A stretch of DNA of 64,000 bases from Calliopsis andreniformis (GCF_051401765.1 NW_027480423.1:6510001-6574000), one strand, 5' to 3'; counted from the stretch's first letter, positions 41,390 to 54,335 are shown. The notes: generated by a model not told the origin, from the letters alone. Made by a program: numbers and translations.

Positions 41390-42514
41390 TTAGACCCTAA
41401 CTCTTCGATCTGGTGGAGCAACGCCTCAGAGTTAAGTCTAGGATGCCCGAAACGTCGAAATGATCGTTACTTTCGCACTGGTTGCAATTAGTCATGCTAT
41501 ACAATGGAAAAACTGTTGTATTTATACTGTATTTTATGCTTCTGGCGTTGACTTCTAAGGCCGCAGCTATTCGATGTGGTGGAGCAACGCCCTAGAGTGA
41601 TGCCTAGGTTGCCCGGAACGTAGAAATGCCCATTACTTTCACACTGGTTGCAAATATTTGTTTTATACGATGGAAAAGCTGTTGTATTTAAACCGTATTT
41701 TATGCTTCTGGCGTTGACTTCTTATGCCCTACCTATTCCATCTGGAGGAACAACGCCCTAGGGAGAAGCCTGGGTTGCCCGGAACGTAGAAATGACCATA
41801 ACATTCACACCGGTAGCAATTATTCCTGTTATACGATGGAAAAACTCTTGTATATTTATTGTATTTTATGCTTCGGGCGTTGACTTCCATGGCCCTACTT
41901 ATTCGATTTGGTGGAGCAACACCCTACAGTGAAGCCTAGGCTGTCAGAAACGTAGAAATGAACATAACTTTCACACTAGTAGCAATTATTCGTTTTATAC
42001 AATGAAAAAACTGACCTATTTATTTTGTATTTTATGCTTCGGGCGTTGACTTCTAAGGCCCTAACTATTCGATCTGGTGGAGCAACGCCCTAGAGTGAAG
42101 CCTAGGTTGCCCGGAACGTAGAAATGACCAGAACTTTCAGACTGGTTGCTATTATTCGTTTTATACGATGGAAAAACTGTTATATTTATATTGTACTTTA
42201 TGCTTCTGGCGTTGACTTCTTAGGCCCTAAGTGTTCGATCTGGTGGAGCAACGCCCTAGAGTGAAGCCTAGGTTGCCCGGAACGTAGAAATGATCATCAC
42301 TTTCAAACTGGTTGCAATTAATCCTTTTATACGATGGAAAAACTGTTGTATTTATATTGCATTTTATGCTTCGGGCGTAGACTTCTATGGCCCTACCTAT
42401 TCGATCTGGTGGAGCAACACCCTACAGTGAAGCCTAGGTTGCCCGGAACGTAGATATGACCATAACCTTCACACAGGTTGCAATTATTCGTTTTCTACGA
42501 TGGAAAAGCTGTTG

Positions 42515-44112
42515 TATTTAAATTGTATTTTATGCTTCCGGTGTTGACTTCTTAGACCCTAACTCTTCGACCTGGTGGAGCAACGCCTCAGAGTGAAGCC
42601 TAGGTTGCCCGGAACGTAGAAATACCCATTACTTTCACACTGGTTGCAATTATTAGTTTTATACGATGGAAAAACTGTTCTATTTATTTTGTATTTTATG
42701 CTTCGGGCGTTGACTTCTAAGGCCCTAACTATTCAATCTGTTGGATCAACGCCCTAGGGTGAAGCCTAGGTTGCCCGCAAAGTAGAAATGACCATACCTT
42801 TCATACTGGTTGCAATTATTTGTTTTATACGACGGAAAAGCTGTTGCATTTATACCGTATTTTATGCTTCTGGCGTTGACTTCTTATGCCCTAACTATTC
42901 CATCTGGTGGAACAACGCCCTAGGGTGAAGCCTGTGTTTCCCGGAACGTAGAAATGACCATAACATTCACACCGGTAGCAATTATTCGTTTTATACGATG
43001 GAAAAACTGTTCTATTTATTTTGTATGTTATGCTTCGGGCGTTGACTTCTAAGGCCCTAACTATTCAATCTGATGGAGCAACGCCCTAGGGTGATGCCCA
43101 GGTTGCCCGGAAAGTAGAAATAACCACAACTTTCATACTTGTTGCAATTATTCGATTTATACGATGGAAAAACTGTTATATTTATATTGTCTTTTATGCT
43201 TCGGGCGTTGACTTCTTAGGCCCTAACTATTCGATCTGGCGGAACGAAGCCCTAGAGTGAAGCCTAGGTTGCCCAGAACGTAGAAATGACCATCACTTTC
43301 ACACTGGTTGCAATTATTCCTGTTATACGATGGAAAAACCCTTGTATATTTATTGTATTTTATGCTTCGGGCGTTGACTTCCATGGCCCTAACTATTCAA
43401 TCTGTTGGAGCAACGCCCTAGGGTGAAGCCTAGGTTGCCCGGAAAATAGAAATAACCACAACTTTCATACTTGTTGCAATTATTCCTGTTATACGATGGA
43501 AAAACTCTTGTATATTTATTGTATTTTATGCTTCGGGCGTTGACTTCCATGGCCCTACCTATTCGATTTGGTGGAGCAACACACTACAGTGAAGCCTAGT
43601 TTGTCAGAAACGTAGAAATGAACATAACTTTCACACTGGTAGCAATTACTCGTTTTATACAATGGAAAAACTGTTCTATTTATTTTGTATTTTATGCTTC
43701 GGGCGTTGACTTCTAAGGCCCTAACTATTCGATCTGGTGGAGCAACGCCCTAGAGTGAAGCCTAGGTTGCCCGGAACGTAGAAATGACCAGAACTTTCAC
43801 ACTGGTTGCTATTATTCGTTTTATACGATGGAAAAACTGTTATATTCATATTGTATTTTATGCTTCCGGTGTTGACTTCTTAGACCCTAACTCTTCGACC
43901 TGGTGGAGCAACGACTCAGAGTTAAGTCTAGGATGCCCGAAACGTCGAAATGATCGTTACTTTCGCACTGGTTGCAATTAGTCATGCTATACAATGGAAA
44001 AATTGTTGTATTTATACTGTATTTTATGCTTCTGGCGTTGACTTCTAAGGCCGTAGCTTTCCGATGTGGTGGAGCAACGCCCTAGAGTGAAGCCTAGGTT
44101 GCCCGGAACGTA
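42515..44112 (+). repeat. block J, copy 2 (about 1.6 kb)
   Basis: This copy of 37868-39465 ends where GTAGAGATACGCATTAC replaces GTAGAAATGACCAGAAC. Confidence 0.87.
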
Positions 44113-45179
44113 GAGATACGCATTACATTCACACTGTTTGCAATTATTCCTTTTATACGATGGAAAAGCTGTTGCATTTATATCGTATTTTATGATTCTG
44201 GCGTTGACTTCTAAGGACCTAACTATTCGATCTGGTGGAGCAACGGCCTAGAGTGAAGCCTAGGTTGCTCGGAATGTAGAAATGACCATAACTTTCACAC
44301 TGATTGCTATTATTCGTTTTATACGATGGAAAAACTGTTGCATCTTTATTGTATTTTATGCTTCGGGCGTTGACTTCCATGGAGCTAACTATTCAATCTG
44401 TTGGAGCAACGCCCTAGGGTGAAGCCTAGGTTGCCCGGAAAGTAGAAATAACCACAACTTTCATACTTGTTGCAATTATTCCTGTTATGCGATGGAAAAA
44501 CTCTTGTATATTTATTGTATTTTATGCTTCGGGCGTTGACTTCCATGGCCCTACCTATTCGATTTGGTGGAGCAACACACTACAGTGAAGCCTAGGTTGT
44601 CAGAAACGTAGAAATGAACATAACTTTCACACTGGTAGCAATTACTCGTTTTATACAATGGAAAAACTGTTCTATTTATTTTGTATTTTATGCTTCGGGC
44701 GTTGACTTCTAAGGCCCTAACTATTCGATCTGGTGGAGCAACGCCCTAGAGTGAAGCCTAGGTTGCCCGGAACGTAGAGATGAACATAACTTTCACACTG
44801 GTAGCAATTATCCGTTTTATACAATGGAAAAGCTGTTCTATTTATTTTGTATTTTATGCTTCGGGCGTTGACTTCTTTGGCCCTACCTATTCGATCTGGT
44901 GCAGCAACACCCTACAGTCAAGCCTAGGTTGCCCGGAACGTAGAAATGACCATAACATTCACACCCGTTGCAATTATTCATGCTATACGATGGAAAAACT
45001 GTTGCATTTTTATTGTATTTTATGCTTCTAGCGTTGGCTTCTAAGGCCGTAGCTATTAGATGTGGTGGAGTAACGCCCTAGAGTGACGCCTAGGATGCCT
45101 GGAACGTAGAAATGACCATTACTTTCAAATGTTTCCAATTATTCATTTTATACGATGGAAAAACTGTTGTACTTATATT

Positions 45180-45560
45180 GTATTTTATGCTTCTGGCGTT
45201 GACTTCTAAGGCCGTAGCTTTTAGCTATGGTGGAGCAACGCCCTACAGTGACGCCTAGGTTGCCCGGAACGCAGAAATGACCATTAATTTCACAATGTTT
45301 GCAATTATTCATTTTATACAATGGAAAAACTGTTGTACTTATATTGTATTTTATTCTTCTGGAGTTGAATTCCAAGTCCCTAGCTATTCGATCTGGTGGA
45401 GCAACGCCCTAGAGTGAAACCTAGATTGCTCGGAATGTAGAAATGACCATAATTTTCACACTGGTCCCAATTATTCGTTTTATACGATGGAAAAGCTGTT
45501 GTATTTTGTATCGTATTTTATGATTCGGGCGTTGACTTCTAAGGCCCTAACTATTCGATC
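45180..45560 (+). repeat. block K, copy 1
   Basis: It repeats at 47007-47387, offset 1827 bp (11 monomers plus one base). Both copies share GTATTTTGTATCG, one base longer than the usual GTATTTATATCG. Confidence 0.75.
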
Positions 45561-45938
45561 TGGTGGAGCAACGCCCTGGAGTGAAGCCTAGGTTGACCGG
45601 AACGTAGAAATGACCAGAACTTTCACACTGGCTGCTATTATTCGTTTTATACGATGGAAAAACTGTTATATTTATATTGTATTTTATGCTTCTGGCGTTG
45701 ACTTCTTAGGCCCTAACTTCTCGATCTGGTGGAACAACGCCCTAGAGTGAAGCCTAGGTTGCCCGGAACGTAGAAATGACCATCACTTTCACACTGGTTG
45801 CAATTATTCCTGTAATACGACAGAAAAGCTCTTGTATATTTAGTTTATTTTATGCTTCGGGCGTTGACTTCTATGGCCCTACCTATTCGATCTGGTGGAA
45901 CAACACGCTACAGTCAAGCCTAGGCTGCCCAGAACGTA

Positions 45939-46270
45939 GAAATGAACATAACATTCACACTGGTAGCAATTATTCGTTTTATACAATGGAAAAACTGTTC
46001 TATTTATTTTGTATTTTATGCTTCGGGCGTTGACTTCTCTGGCCCTACCTATTCGATCTGGTGGAGTAACACCCTACAGTCAAGCCTAGGTTGCCCGGAA
46101 CGTAGAAATGAACATAACATTCACACTGGTAGCAATTATTCGTTTTATACAATGGAAAAACTGTTCTATTTATTTTGTGTTTTATGCTTCGGGCGTTGAC
46201 TTCTATGGCGCTACCTATTCGATCTGGTGGAGTAACACCCTACAGTCAAGCCTAGGTTGCCCGGAACGTA
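45939..46270 (+). repeat. adjacent near-identical monomer pair
   Basis: Monomers 45939-46104 and 46105-46270 differ at only three positions by my reading (TTGTATTTT/TTGTGTTTT, TTCTCTGG/TTCTATGG, GGCCCTACC/GGCGCTACC). Both carry GAACATAACATTC, GGAGTAACACCC, and CAGTCAAGCC. Neighbouring monomers elsewhere usually differ far more, so this is a recent single-monomer duplication. Confidence 0.88.
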
Positions 46271-47006
46271 GAAATGAAAATAACATTCACACCGGTTGCA
46301 ATTATTCATGCTATACGATGGAAAAACTGTTGCATTTTTATTGTATTTTATGCTTCTAGCGTTGACTTCTAAGGCCGTAGTTATGCGATCTGGTGGAGCA
46401 ACGCCCGAGAGTGAAACCTAGGTTGCCCGGAACGTAGAAATGAACATAACATTCACACTGATAGCAATTATTCGTTTTCTACGATGGAAAAGCTGTTCTA
46501 TTTATGTTGTATTTCACGCTTCGGGCGTTGGCTTCTAAGGCCCAAACTATTCAATCTGTTGGAACAACGCCCTAGGGTTAAGCCTAGGTAGCCCGGAAAG
46601 TGGAAATGACCATAACTTTCATACTGGTTGCAATTATTCGTTTTGTACAATGGAAAAACTGTTGCATTTATATTGTATTTTATGCTTCTGGCGCTGACTT
46701 CTAGGGCACTAGCGATTCGATCTGGTGGAGCAGCGCCCTAGGGTGAAGCCTAGGTTGCCCGAAACGTAGAAATGACCATAACTTTCACACCGGTAGCATT
46801 TGTTCGTTTTATACGATGGAAAAACTGTCGTTTTAATATTGCATTTTATGCTTCTGGCGTTGACTTCTTAGGTCCTAACTACTCGATCTGGTGGAGTAAT
46901 GCCTCACAGTTAAGTCTAGGATGCCCGAAACGTCGAAATTATCGTTACTTTCGCACTGGTTGCAATTAGTCATGCTATACAATGGAAAAACTGTTGTATT
47001 TATACT

Positions 47007-47387
47007 GTATTTTATGCTTCTGGCGTTGACTTCTAAGGCCGTAGCTATTTGCTGTGGTGGAGCAACGCCCTACAGTGACGCCTAGGTTGCCCGGAACGCA
47101 GAAATGACCATTAATTTCACAATGTTTGCAATTATTCATTTTATACAATGGAAAAACTGTTGTACTTATATTGTATTTTATTCTTCTGGCGTTGAATTCC
47201 AAGTCCCTAGCTATTCGATCTGGTGGAGCAACGCCCTAGAGTGAAACCTAGGTTGCTCGGAATGTAGAAATGACCATAACTTTCACACTGGTCCCAATTA
47301 TTCGTTTTATACGATGGAAAAGCTGTTGTATTTTGTATCGTATTTTATGATTCGGGCGTTGACTTCTAAGGCCCTAACTATTCGATC
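47007..47387 (+). repeat. block K, copy 2
   Basis: This copy of 45180-45560 has the same inserted base and the same GAATTCCAAGTCCC monomer. Confidence 0.75.
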
Positions 47388-47604
47388 TGGAGGAGCAACG
47401 CCCTAGAGTGAAGCCTAGGTTGTCCGGAACGTAGAAATGACCATTACCTTCACACTGTGTGCTATTATTCATTTTATACGGTGGAAAAAGTGTTCTATTT
47501 ATTTTGCGTTTTATGCTTCGGGCGTTGACTTCTTAGGCCCTAACTATTTGATCTGTTAGAGCAACGCCCTAGGGTGAAGCCTAGGTTGCCCGGAAAGTAT
47601 AAAT

Positions 47605-48005
47605 GTCCATAACTTTCATAATGGCTGCAATTATTCGTTTTATACGATGGAAAAACTGTTGTATTTATACCGTATTTTAATCTTCTGGCGTTGACTTCTT
47701 ATGCCGTAACTATTCCATCTGGTGGAACAACGCCCTACAGTGAAGCCTAGGTTGCCCGGAACGTAGAAATGACCATCACTTTCAAACTGGTTGCAATTAT
47801 TGCTGTTATATGATGGAAAATCTGTTGTATTTTTATTGCATTTTATGCTTCGGGCATTGACTTATAAGGCCCTAACTATTCAATCTGTTGTAGCAACGCC
47901 CTAGGGTGTAGCCTAGGTTGCCCGTAAAGTAGAAGTGACCATAACTTTCCTACTGGTTGCAATTATTCGTTTTATATGATGGAAAAACTGTTGTATTTAT
48001 ATTGT
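47605..48005 (+). repeat. block R, copy 1
   Basis: It repeats at 59887-60287, offset 12282 bp (74 monomers), the longest-range match I found. Shared rare variants are CTTATGCCGTAAC, TTATTGCTGTTA, TTGACTTATAAGG, and GCCCGTAAAGTAG. Confidence 0.72.
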
Positions 48006-48440
48006 ATTTTGTGCTTCTGGCGTTGACTTCTAAGACCGTAGCTATTAGATGTGGTGGAGCAACGCACTAGAGTGTCGCCTAGGTTGCCCGGAACGTAGAA
48101 ATGACCATAACTTTCACACCGGTAGCAATTACTCGTTTTATACGATGGAAAAACTGTTGTATTTATATTGTATTTCATGCTTGTGGCGTTGACTTCTAAG
48201 GGCCTAGCCATTCGATCTGGTGGAGCAACGCCCTAGGGTGAAGCCTAGGTTGCCCGGAACGTAGAAATGACCATCACTTTCAAACTGGTTGCAATTATTC
48301 CTGTTATAGGATGGAAAGACTGTTGTATTTTTATTGTATTTTATGCTTCAGGCGCTGACTTCTGAGGCCGTAGCTATTCGATGTGGTGGAAGAACGCCAT
48401 AGAGTGAAGCCTAGGTTGCCCGGAACGTAGAAATGACCAT

Positions 48441-51021
48441 AACTTTCATACTGGTTGCAATTACTCGTTTTATATGATGGAAGAACTGGTGTATTTATAT
48501 TGTATTTTATGCAGCTGGCGTTGCCTTCTTAGGCCCTAACTGTTCGATCTGGTGGAACAACGCCCTAGAGTGAAGCCAAGGTTACCCGGAACGTAGAAAT
48601 GACCAGTACTTTCACACTATTTGCAGTTACTCCTGTTATACGATGGAAAAACTGTTGCATCTTTATTGAATTTTATGCTTCTGGCGTTGACTTCTAAGGC
48701 CCTAACTATTCTATCTGGTTGATCAACGCCCTAGAGTGAAGCCTAGGTTGCTCGGAATGTAAAAATGACCATAACATTCACACTGGCTGTAATTATTCTT
48801 TTTATACGATGGGAAAACTGTTATATTTATATTGAATTTTATGCTTCTGGCGTTGATTTCTTAGGCCCTAACTATTCAATCTGGTGGAGCAACGCCCTAG
48901 AGTGTAGACTAGGTTGCCCGGAACGTAGAAATGACCATAACTTTCACACTGGTAGCTATTATTCGTTCTATACGATGGAAAAACTGTTATATTTATATTG
49001 TACCTTATGCTTCTGGTGTTGACTTCTTAGGCCCTAACAATTCGATCTGGTGGAACAACGCCCTGGAGTGAATCCTAGGTTGCCTGGAACGTACAAATGA
49101 CCATCACTTTTAAACTGGTTGCAATTATTCCGGTTATATGATGGAAAAACTGTTGTATTTTTATTGCATTTTATGCTTCGGGCATTCACTTCTAAGGCCC
49201 AAACTATTCAATCTGTTGGAGCAACGCCCTAGAGTGAAGCCTAGGTTGCCCGGAACGTAGAATTGGCCATCGCTTTCAAACTGTTTGCAATTATTCCTGT
49301 TATATTATGGAAACGCTGTTGTATTTTTATTGCATTTTATGCTTCGGGCGTTGACTTCTAAGGCCCTAACTATTCAATCTGTTGGAGCAACGCCCTAGGG
49401 TGAAGCCTAGGTTGCTCGGAAAGTAGAAATGACCATAAGTTTCATACTGGTTGCAATTATTCGTTTTATACGATGGAAAAACTGTTGTATTCATATTGTA
49501 TTTTATGCTTCTGGCGTTGACTTCTAAGGCCCTAGCTGTTCGATCTAGTGGAGCAACGCCCTAGAGTGAAGCCTAGGTTGCCCGGAAAGGAGAAATGACC
49601 ATCACGTTCAAACTGGTTGCAATTAATCCTTTTATACGATGGAAAAGCTGTTGTATTTATATCGTATTTTATGCTTCTGACGTTTACTTCTAAGGACATA
49701 ACTATTCGATCTGGTGGAGCAACGTCCTAGAGTGAAACCTAGGTTGCTCGGAATGTGGAAATGACCATAACTTTCACACTGGTTGCAATTATTCGTTTTA
49801 TACGATGGAAACGCTGTTGTATTTATATTGCATTTTATGCCTCTGGCGTTGACTTCTAAGGCACTATCTATTCGATCTGGTGGAGCAACGCCCTAGAGAG
49901 AAGCCTAGGTTGCACGGAACGTAGAATTGGCCATCACTTTCAAACTGGTTGCAATTATTCCTGTTATATGATGGAAACACTGCTGTATTTTTTTTGCATT
50001 TTATGGTTCGGGCGTTGACTTCTAAGGCCCTAACTATTCAATCTGTTGGACAAACGCCTTAGGGTGAAGCCTAGGTTGCCCGGAAAGTAGAAATGACCAT
50101 AACTTTCACACTGGTTGCTATTATTCGTTTTATACGATGGAAAAACTGTTACATTTATATTGTATTTTATGCTTCTGGCGTTGACTTCTTAGGCCCTAAC
50201 TAATCGATCTGGTGGAACAACGCCATAGGGTGAAGCCTAGGTTGCCCGGAACGTAGAATTGGCCATCACTTTCAAACTGGTTGCAATTATTCCTGTTATA
50301 TGATGGAAACACTGCTGTATTTTTTTTGCATTTTATGGTTCGGGCGTTGACTTCTAAGGCCCTAACTATTCAATCTGTTGGACAAACGCCTTAGGGTGAA
50401 GCCTAGGTTGCCCGGAAAGTAGAAATGACCATAACTTTCACACTGGTTGCTATTATTCGTTTTATACGATGGAAAAACTGTTACATTTATATTGTATTTT
50501 ATGCTTCTGGCGTTGACTTCTTAGGCCCTAACTAATCGATCTGGTGGAACAACGCCATAGGGTGAAGCCTAGGTTGCCCGGAACGTAGAAATGGCCATAA
50601 CTTTCACACTGGTAGCAATTATACGTTTTATACCATGGAAACTCTGTTGTATTTTTATTGCATTTTATGCTTCGGGCGTTGACTTCTAAGGCCCTAACTA
50701 TTCAATCTGTTGGAACAACGCCCTAGGGTGAAGTCTAGGTTGCTCGGAAAGTAGAAATGACCATACCTTTCACACTGGTTGCAATTATTCGTTTTATACG
50801 ATGGAAAAGCTGTTGTATTTATATCGTGTTTTATGCTTCTGGCGTTGACATCTTAGGCCGTAACTATACGGTCTGGTAGAGCAACGCCCTGGAGTGAAAC
50901 CTAGGTTGCCCGGAACGTAGATTTGGCCATCACTTTCAAACTGGTTGCAAATATTCCTGATATATGATGGAAACACTGTTGTATTTTTTTTGCATTTTAT
51001 GGTTTGGGCGTTGACTTCTAA
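48441..51021 (+). repeat. block L, copy 1 (longer form)
   Basis: It is collinear with 52590-54340. The offset is 4149 bp (25 monomers) on the left (TTACTCG at 48461 and 52610) and 3319 bp (20 monomers) on the right (GAATTGG at 49924 and 53243; 50794 and 54113). The 830-bp difference is exactly five monomers, present here at about 48840-49669 and absent from copy 2. Confidence 0.85.
49924..50587 (+). repeat. tandem pair of 332-bp dimers, copy 1
   Basis: A two-monomer unit is present twice: 49924-50255 and 50256-50587. The first monomer of each dimer has GAATTGGCC, GGAAACACTGCTG, eight T, and GGACAAACGCCTTAGGG; the second has TTACATTTATATTG and CTAATCGATC. The two dimers look almost identical. 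Confidence 0.88.
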
Positions 51022-51369
51022 GGTCCTATCTATTCAATCTGTTGGAGCAAGGCCCTAGGGTGAAGCCTAGGTTGCTCGGAAAGTAGAAATGACCATAAGA
51101 TTCATACTGGTTGCAATTATTAGTTTTATACGATGGAAAAACTGTTGTATTTATATTGTATTTTATGCTTCGGGCGTTGACTTCTAAGGCACTATCTATT
51201 CGATCTGGTGGAGCAACGCCCTAGAGAGAAGCCTATGTTGCCCGGAACGTAGAATTGGCCATCACTTTCACACTGGTTGCAATTATTCCTGTTATATGAT
51301 GGAAACACTGTTGTATTTTTTTTGCATTTTATGGTTCGGGCGTTCACTTCTAAGGTCCTAACTATTGAA

Positions 51370-52000
51370 TCTGTTGGAGCAACGCCCTAGGGTGAAGCCT
51401 AGCTTGCTCGGAAAGTAGAAATGACCATAAGATTCATACTGGCAGCAATTATTCGTTTAATACGATGGAAACACTGTTCTATTTATTTGTATTTTATGCT
51501 TCGGGCGTTGACTTCTAAGGCCCTAACTATTCAATCTGTTGGTGCAACGACCAAGGGTGAAGCCTATGTTGCCCGGAAAGTAGAAATGACGTTAACTTTC
51601 ATACTGGTTGCAATTATTCGTTTTATACGATGGAAAAACTGTTTTATTTATTTTGTATTTCATGCTTCGGGCGTTGACTTCTAAGGCCCTAACTATTCGA
51701 TCTGGTGGCGCAACGCCCTAGAGTGAAGCCTAGGTTGCCAGGAACGTAGAAATGACCATAACTTTCACACTGGTTGCAATTATTCGTTTTATACGATGGA
51801 AAAGCTGTGGCATATTTATTGTATTTTATTCATCTGGGGTTGACTTCTAAGGCCGTAGCTATTAGATGTGGTGGAGCAACGCCCTAGAGTGACGCCTAGG
51901 GTGCTCGGAACGTAGAAATGACCATTACTTTCACACTGGTTGCAATTATTCGTTTTATGCGATGGAAAAGCTGTTGTATTTATATCGTATTTTATGCTTC
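51370..52000 (+). repeat. block Q, copy 1
   Basis: It repeats at 63319-63949, offset 11949 bp (72 monomers). Both copies carry CTATTTATTTGTATTTT, one T short of the usual run, and CAACGACCAAGGG. Confidence 0.8.
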
Positions 52001-52595
52001 TGGCGTTGACTTCTGAGGCACTGACTATTCGATCTGGTGGAGCAACGCCCTAGAGTGAAGCCTAGGTTGCCCGGGACGTATAATTGGCCACCACTTTCAA
52101 ACTGGATGCAATTATTCCTGTTATATTAAGGAAACACTGTTGTATTTTTTTTGCATTTTATGCTTCGGGCGTTGACTTCTAAGGCCCTAACTATTCAATC
52201 TGTTGGACAAACGCCTTAGGGTGAAGCCTAGGTTCCTCGGAAAGTAGAAATGACCATAAGTTTCATACTGGTTGCAATTATTCGTTTTATACGATGGAAA
52301 AACTGTTGTATTTATATTGTATTTTATGCTTCTGGCGTTGACTTCTAAGGCACTATCTATTCGATCTGGTGGAGCAACGCCCTAGAGAGAAGCCTAGGTT
52401 GCCCGGAACGTAGAATTGGCCATCACTTTCAAACTGGTTGCAATTATTCCTGTTATATGATGGAAACACTGTTGTATTTTTTTTGCATTTTCTGGTTCGG
52501 GCGTTCACTTCTAAGGTCCTAACTATTGAATCTGTTGGAGCAACGCCCTAGAGTGAAGCCGAGCATGCTCGGAAAGTAGAAATGACCATAAGTTT
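51690..52595 (+). repeat. block P, copy 1
   Basis: It repeats at 60652-61557, offset 8962 bp (54 monomers), for example TAATTGGCCACCAC at 52081 and 61043. The GGACAAACGCC part also recurs 2158 bp on, at 54361. Confidence 0.8.
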
Positions 52596-53242
52596 CATAC
52601 TGGTTGCAATTACTCGTTTTATATGATGGAAGAACTGGTGTATTTATATTGTATTTTATGCAGCTGGCGTTGCCTTCTTAGGCCCTAACTGTTCGATCTG
52701 GTGGAACAACGCCCTAGAGTGAAGCCAAGGTTACCCGGAACGTAGAAATGACCAGTACTTTCACACTATTTGCAGTTACTCCTGTTATACGATGGAAAAA
52801 CTGTTGCATCTTTATTGAATTTTATGCTTCTGGCGTTGACTTCTAAGGCCCTAACTATTCTATCTGGTTGATCAACGCCCTAGAGTGAAGCCTAGGTTGC
52901 TCGGAATGTAAAAATGACCATAACATTCACACTGGCTGTAATTATTCTTTTTATACGATGGGAAAACTGTTATATTTATATTGAATTTTATGCTTCTGAC
53001 GTTTACTTCTAAGGACATAACTATTCGATCTGGTGGAGCAACGTCCTAGAGTGAAACCTAGGTTGCTCGGAATGTGGAAATGACCATAACTTTCACACTG
53101 GTTGCAATTATTCGTTTTATACGATGGAAACGCTGTTGTATTTATATTGCATTTTATGCCTCTGGCGTTGACTTCTAAGGCACTATCTATTCGATCTGGT
53201 GGAGCAACGCCCTAGAGAGAAGCCTAGGTTGCACGGAACGTA

Positions 53243-53906
53243 GAATTGGCCATCACTTTCAAACTGGTTGCAATTATTCCTGTTATATGATGGAAACACT
53301 GCTGTATTTTTTTTGCATTTTATGGTTCGGGCGTTGACTTCTAAGGCCCTAACTATTCAATCTGTTGGACAAACGCCTTAGGGTGAAGCCTAGGTTGCCC
53401 GGAAAGTAGAAATGACCATAACTTTCACACTGGTTGCTATTATTCGTTTTATACGATGGAAAAACTGTTACATTTATATTGTATTTTATGCTTCTGGCGT
53501 TGACTTCTTAGGCCCTAACTAATCGATCTGGTGGAACAACGCCATAGGTTGAAGCCTAGGTTGCCCGGAACGTAGAATTGGCCATCACTTTCAAACTGGT
53601 TGCAATTATTCCTGTTATATGATGGAAACACTGCTGTATTTTTTTTGCATTTTATGGTTCGGGCGTTGACTTCTAAGGCCCTAACTATTCAATCTGTTGG
53701 ACAAACGCCTTAGGGTGAAGCCTAGGTTGCCCGGAAAGTAGAAATGACCATAACTTTCACACTGGTTGCTATTATTCGTTTTATACGATGGAAAAACTGT
53801 TACATTTATATTGTATTTTATGCTTCTGGCGTTGACTTCTTAGGCCCTAACTAATCGATCTGGTGGAACAACGCCATAGGGTGAAGCCTAGGTTGCCCGG
53901 AACGTA
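53243..53906 (+). repeat. tandem pair of 332-bp dimers, copy 2
   Basis: The dimer pair of 49924-50587 recurs 3319 bp on, as part of block L (dimers start at 53243 and 53575). One visible change is CATAGGTTGAAGCC for CATAGGGTGAAGCC at the end of the first dimer. Confidence 0.87.
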
Positions 53907-53964
53907 GAAATGGCCATAACTTTCACACTGGTAGCAATTATACGTTTTATACCATGGAAACTCT

Positions 53965-54335
53965 GTTGTATTTTTATTGCATTTTATGCTTCGGGCGTTG
54001 ACTTCTAAGGCCCTAACTATTCAATCTGTTGGAACAACGCCCTAGGGTGAAGTCTAGGTTGCTCGGAAAGTAGAAATGACCATACCTTTCACACTGGTTG
54101 CAATTATTCGTTTTATACGATGGAAAAGCTGTTGTATTTATATCGTGTTTTATGCTTCTGGCGTTGACATCTTAGGCCGTAACTATACGGTCTGGTCGAG
54201 CAACGCCCTGGAGTGAAACCTAGGTTGCCCGGATCGTAGATTTGGCCATCACTTTCAAACTGGTTGCAAATATTCCTGATATATGATGGAAACACTGTTG
54301 TATTTTTTTTGCATTTTATGGTTTGGGCGTTGACT
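53965..54335 (+). repeat. block M, copy 1
   Basis: About two monomers repeat at 56787-57157, offset 2822 bp (17 monomers), and again at 50646-51016 and near 62930-63290. The marker is GACATCTTAGGCCGTAAC with CTATACGGTCTGG. Four near-identical copies in 13 kb make this one of the most amplified segments of domain 4. Confidence 0.8.

Larger units (their letters stand above)
29901..47400 (+). repeat. array domain 3
   Basis: About 105 monomers are marked by GACTTCCATGGCCCTACC with ATTTGGTGGAGCAACAC, GGTTGTCAGAAACGTAG with GAACATAAC, and CAGAGTTAAGTCTAGGATGC with CGAAACGTCGAAATG. Blocks of 9 to 12 monomers recur 25, 28 and 35 monomers apart. The left boundary is blurred: domain-2-like monomers reappear at about 30340-30660. 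No gene is seen. Confidence 0.78.

Noticed and set aside
45776..46359. Three overlapping plus-strand ORFs of 83-85 codons, 166 bp apart, as a small gene family
   Set aside because: They are the same stretch of three successive young monomers read in shifting frames and overlapping each other; nothing suggests translation.
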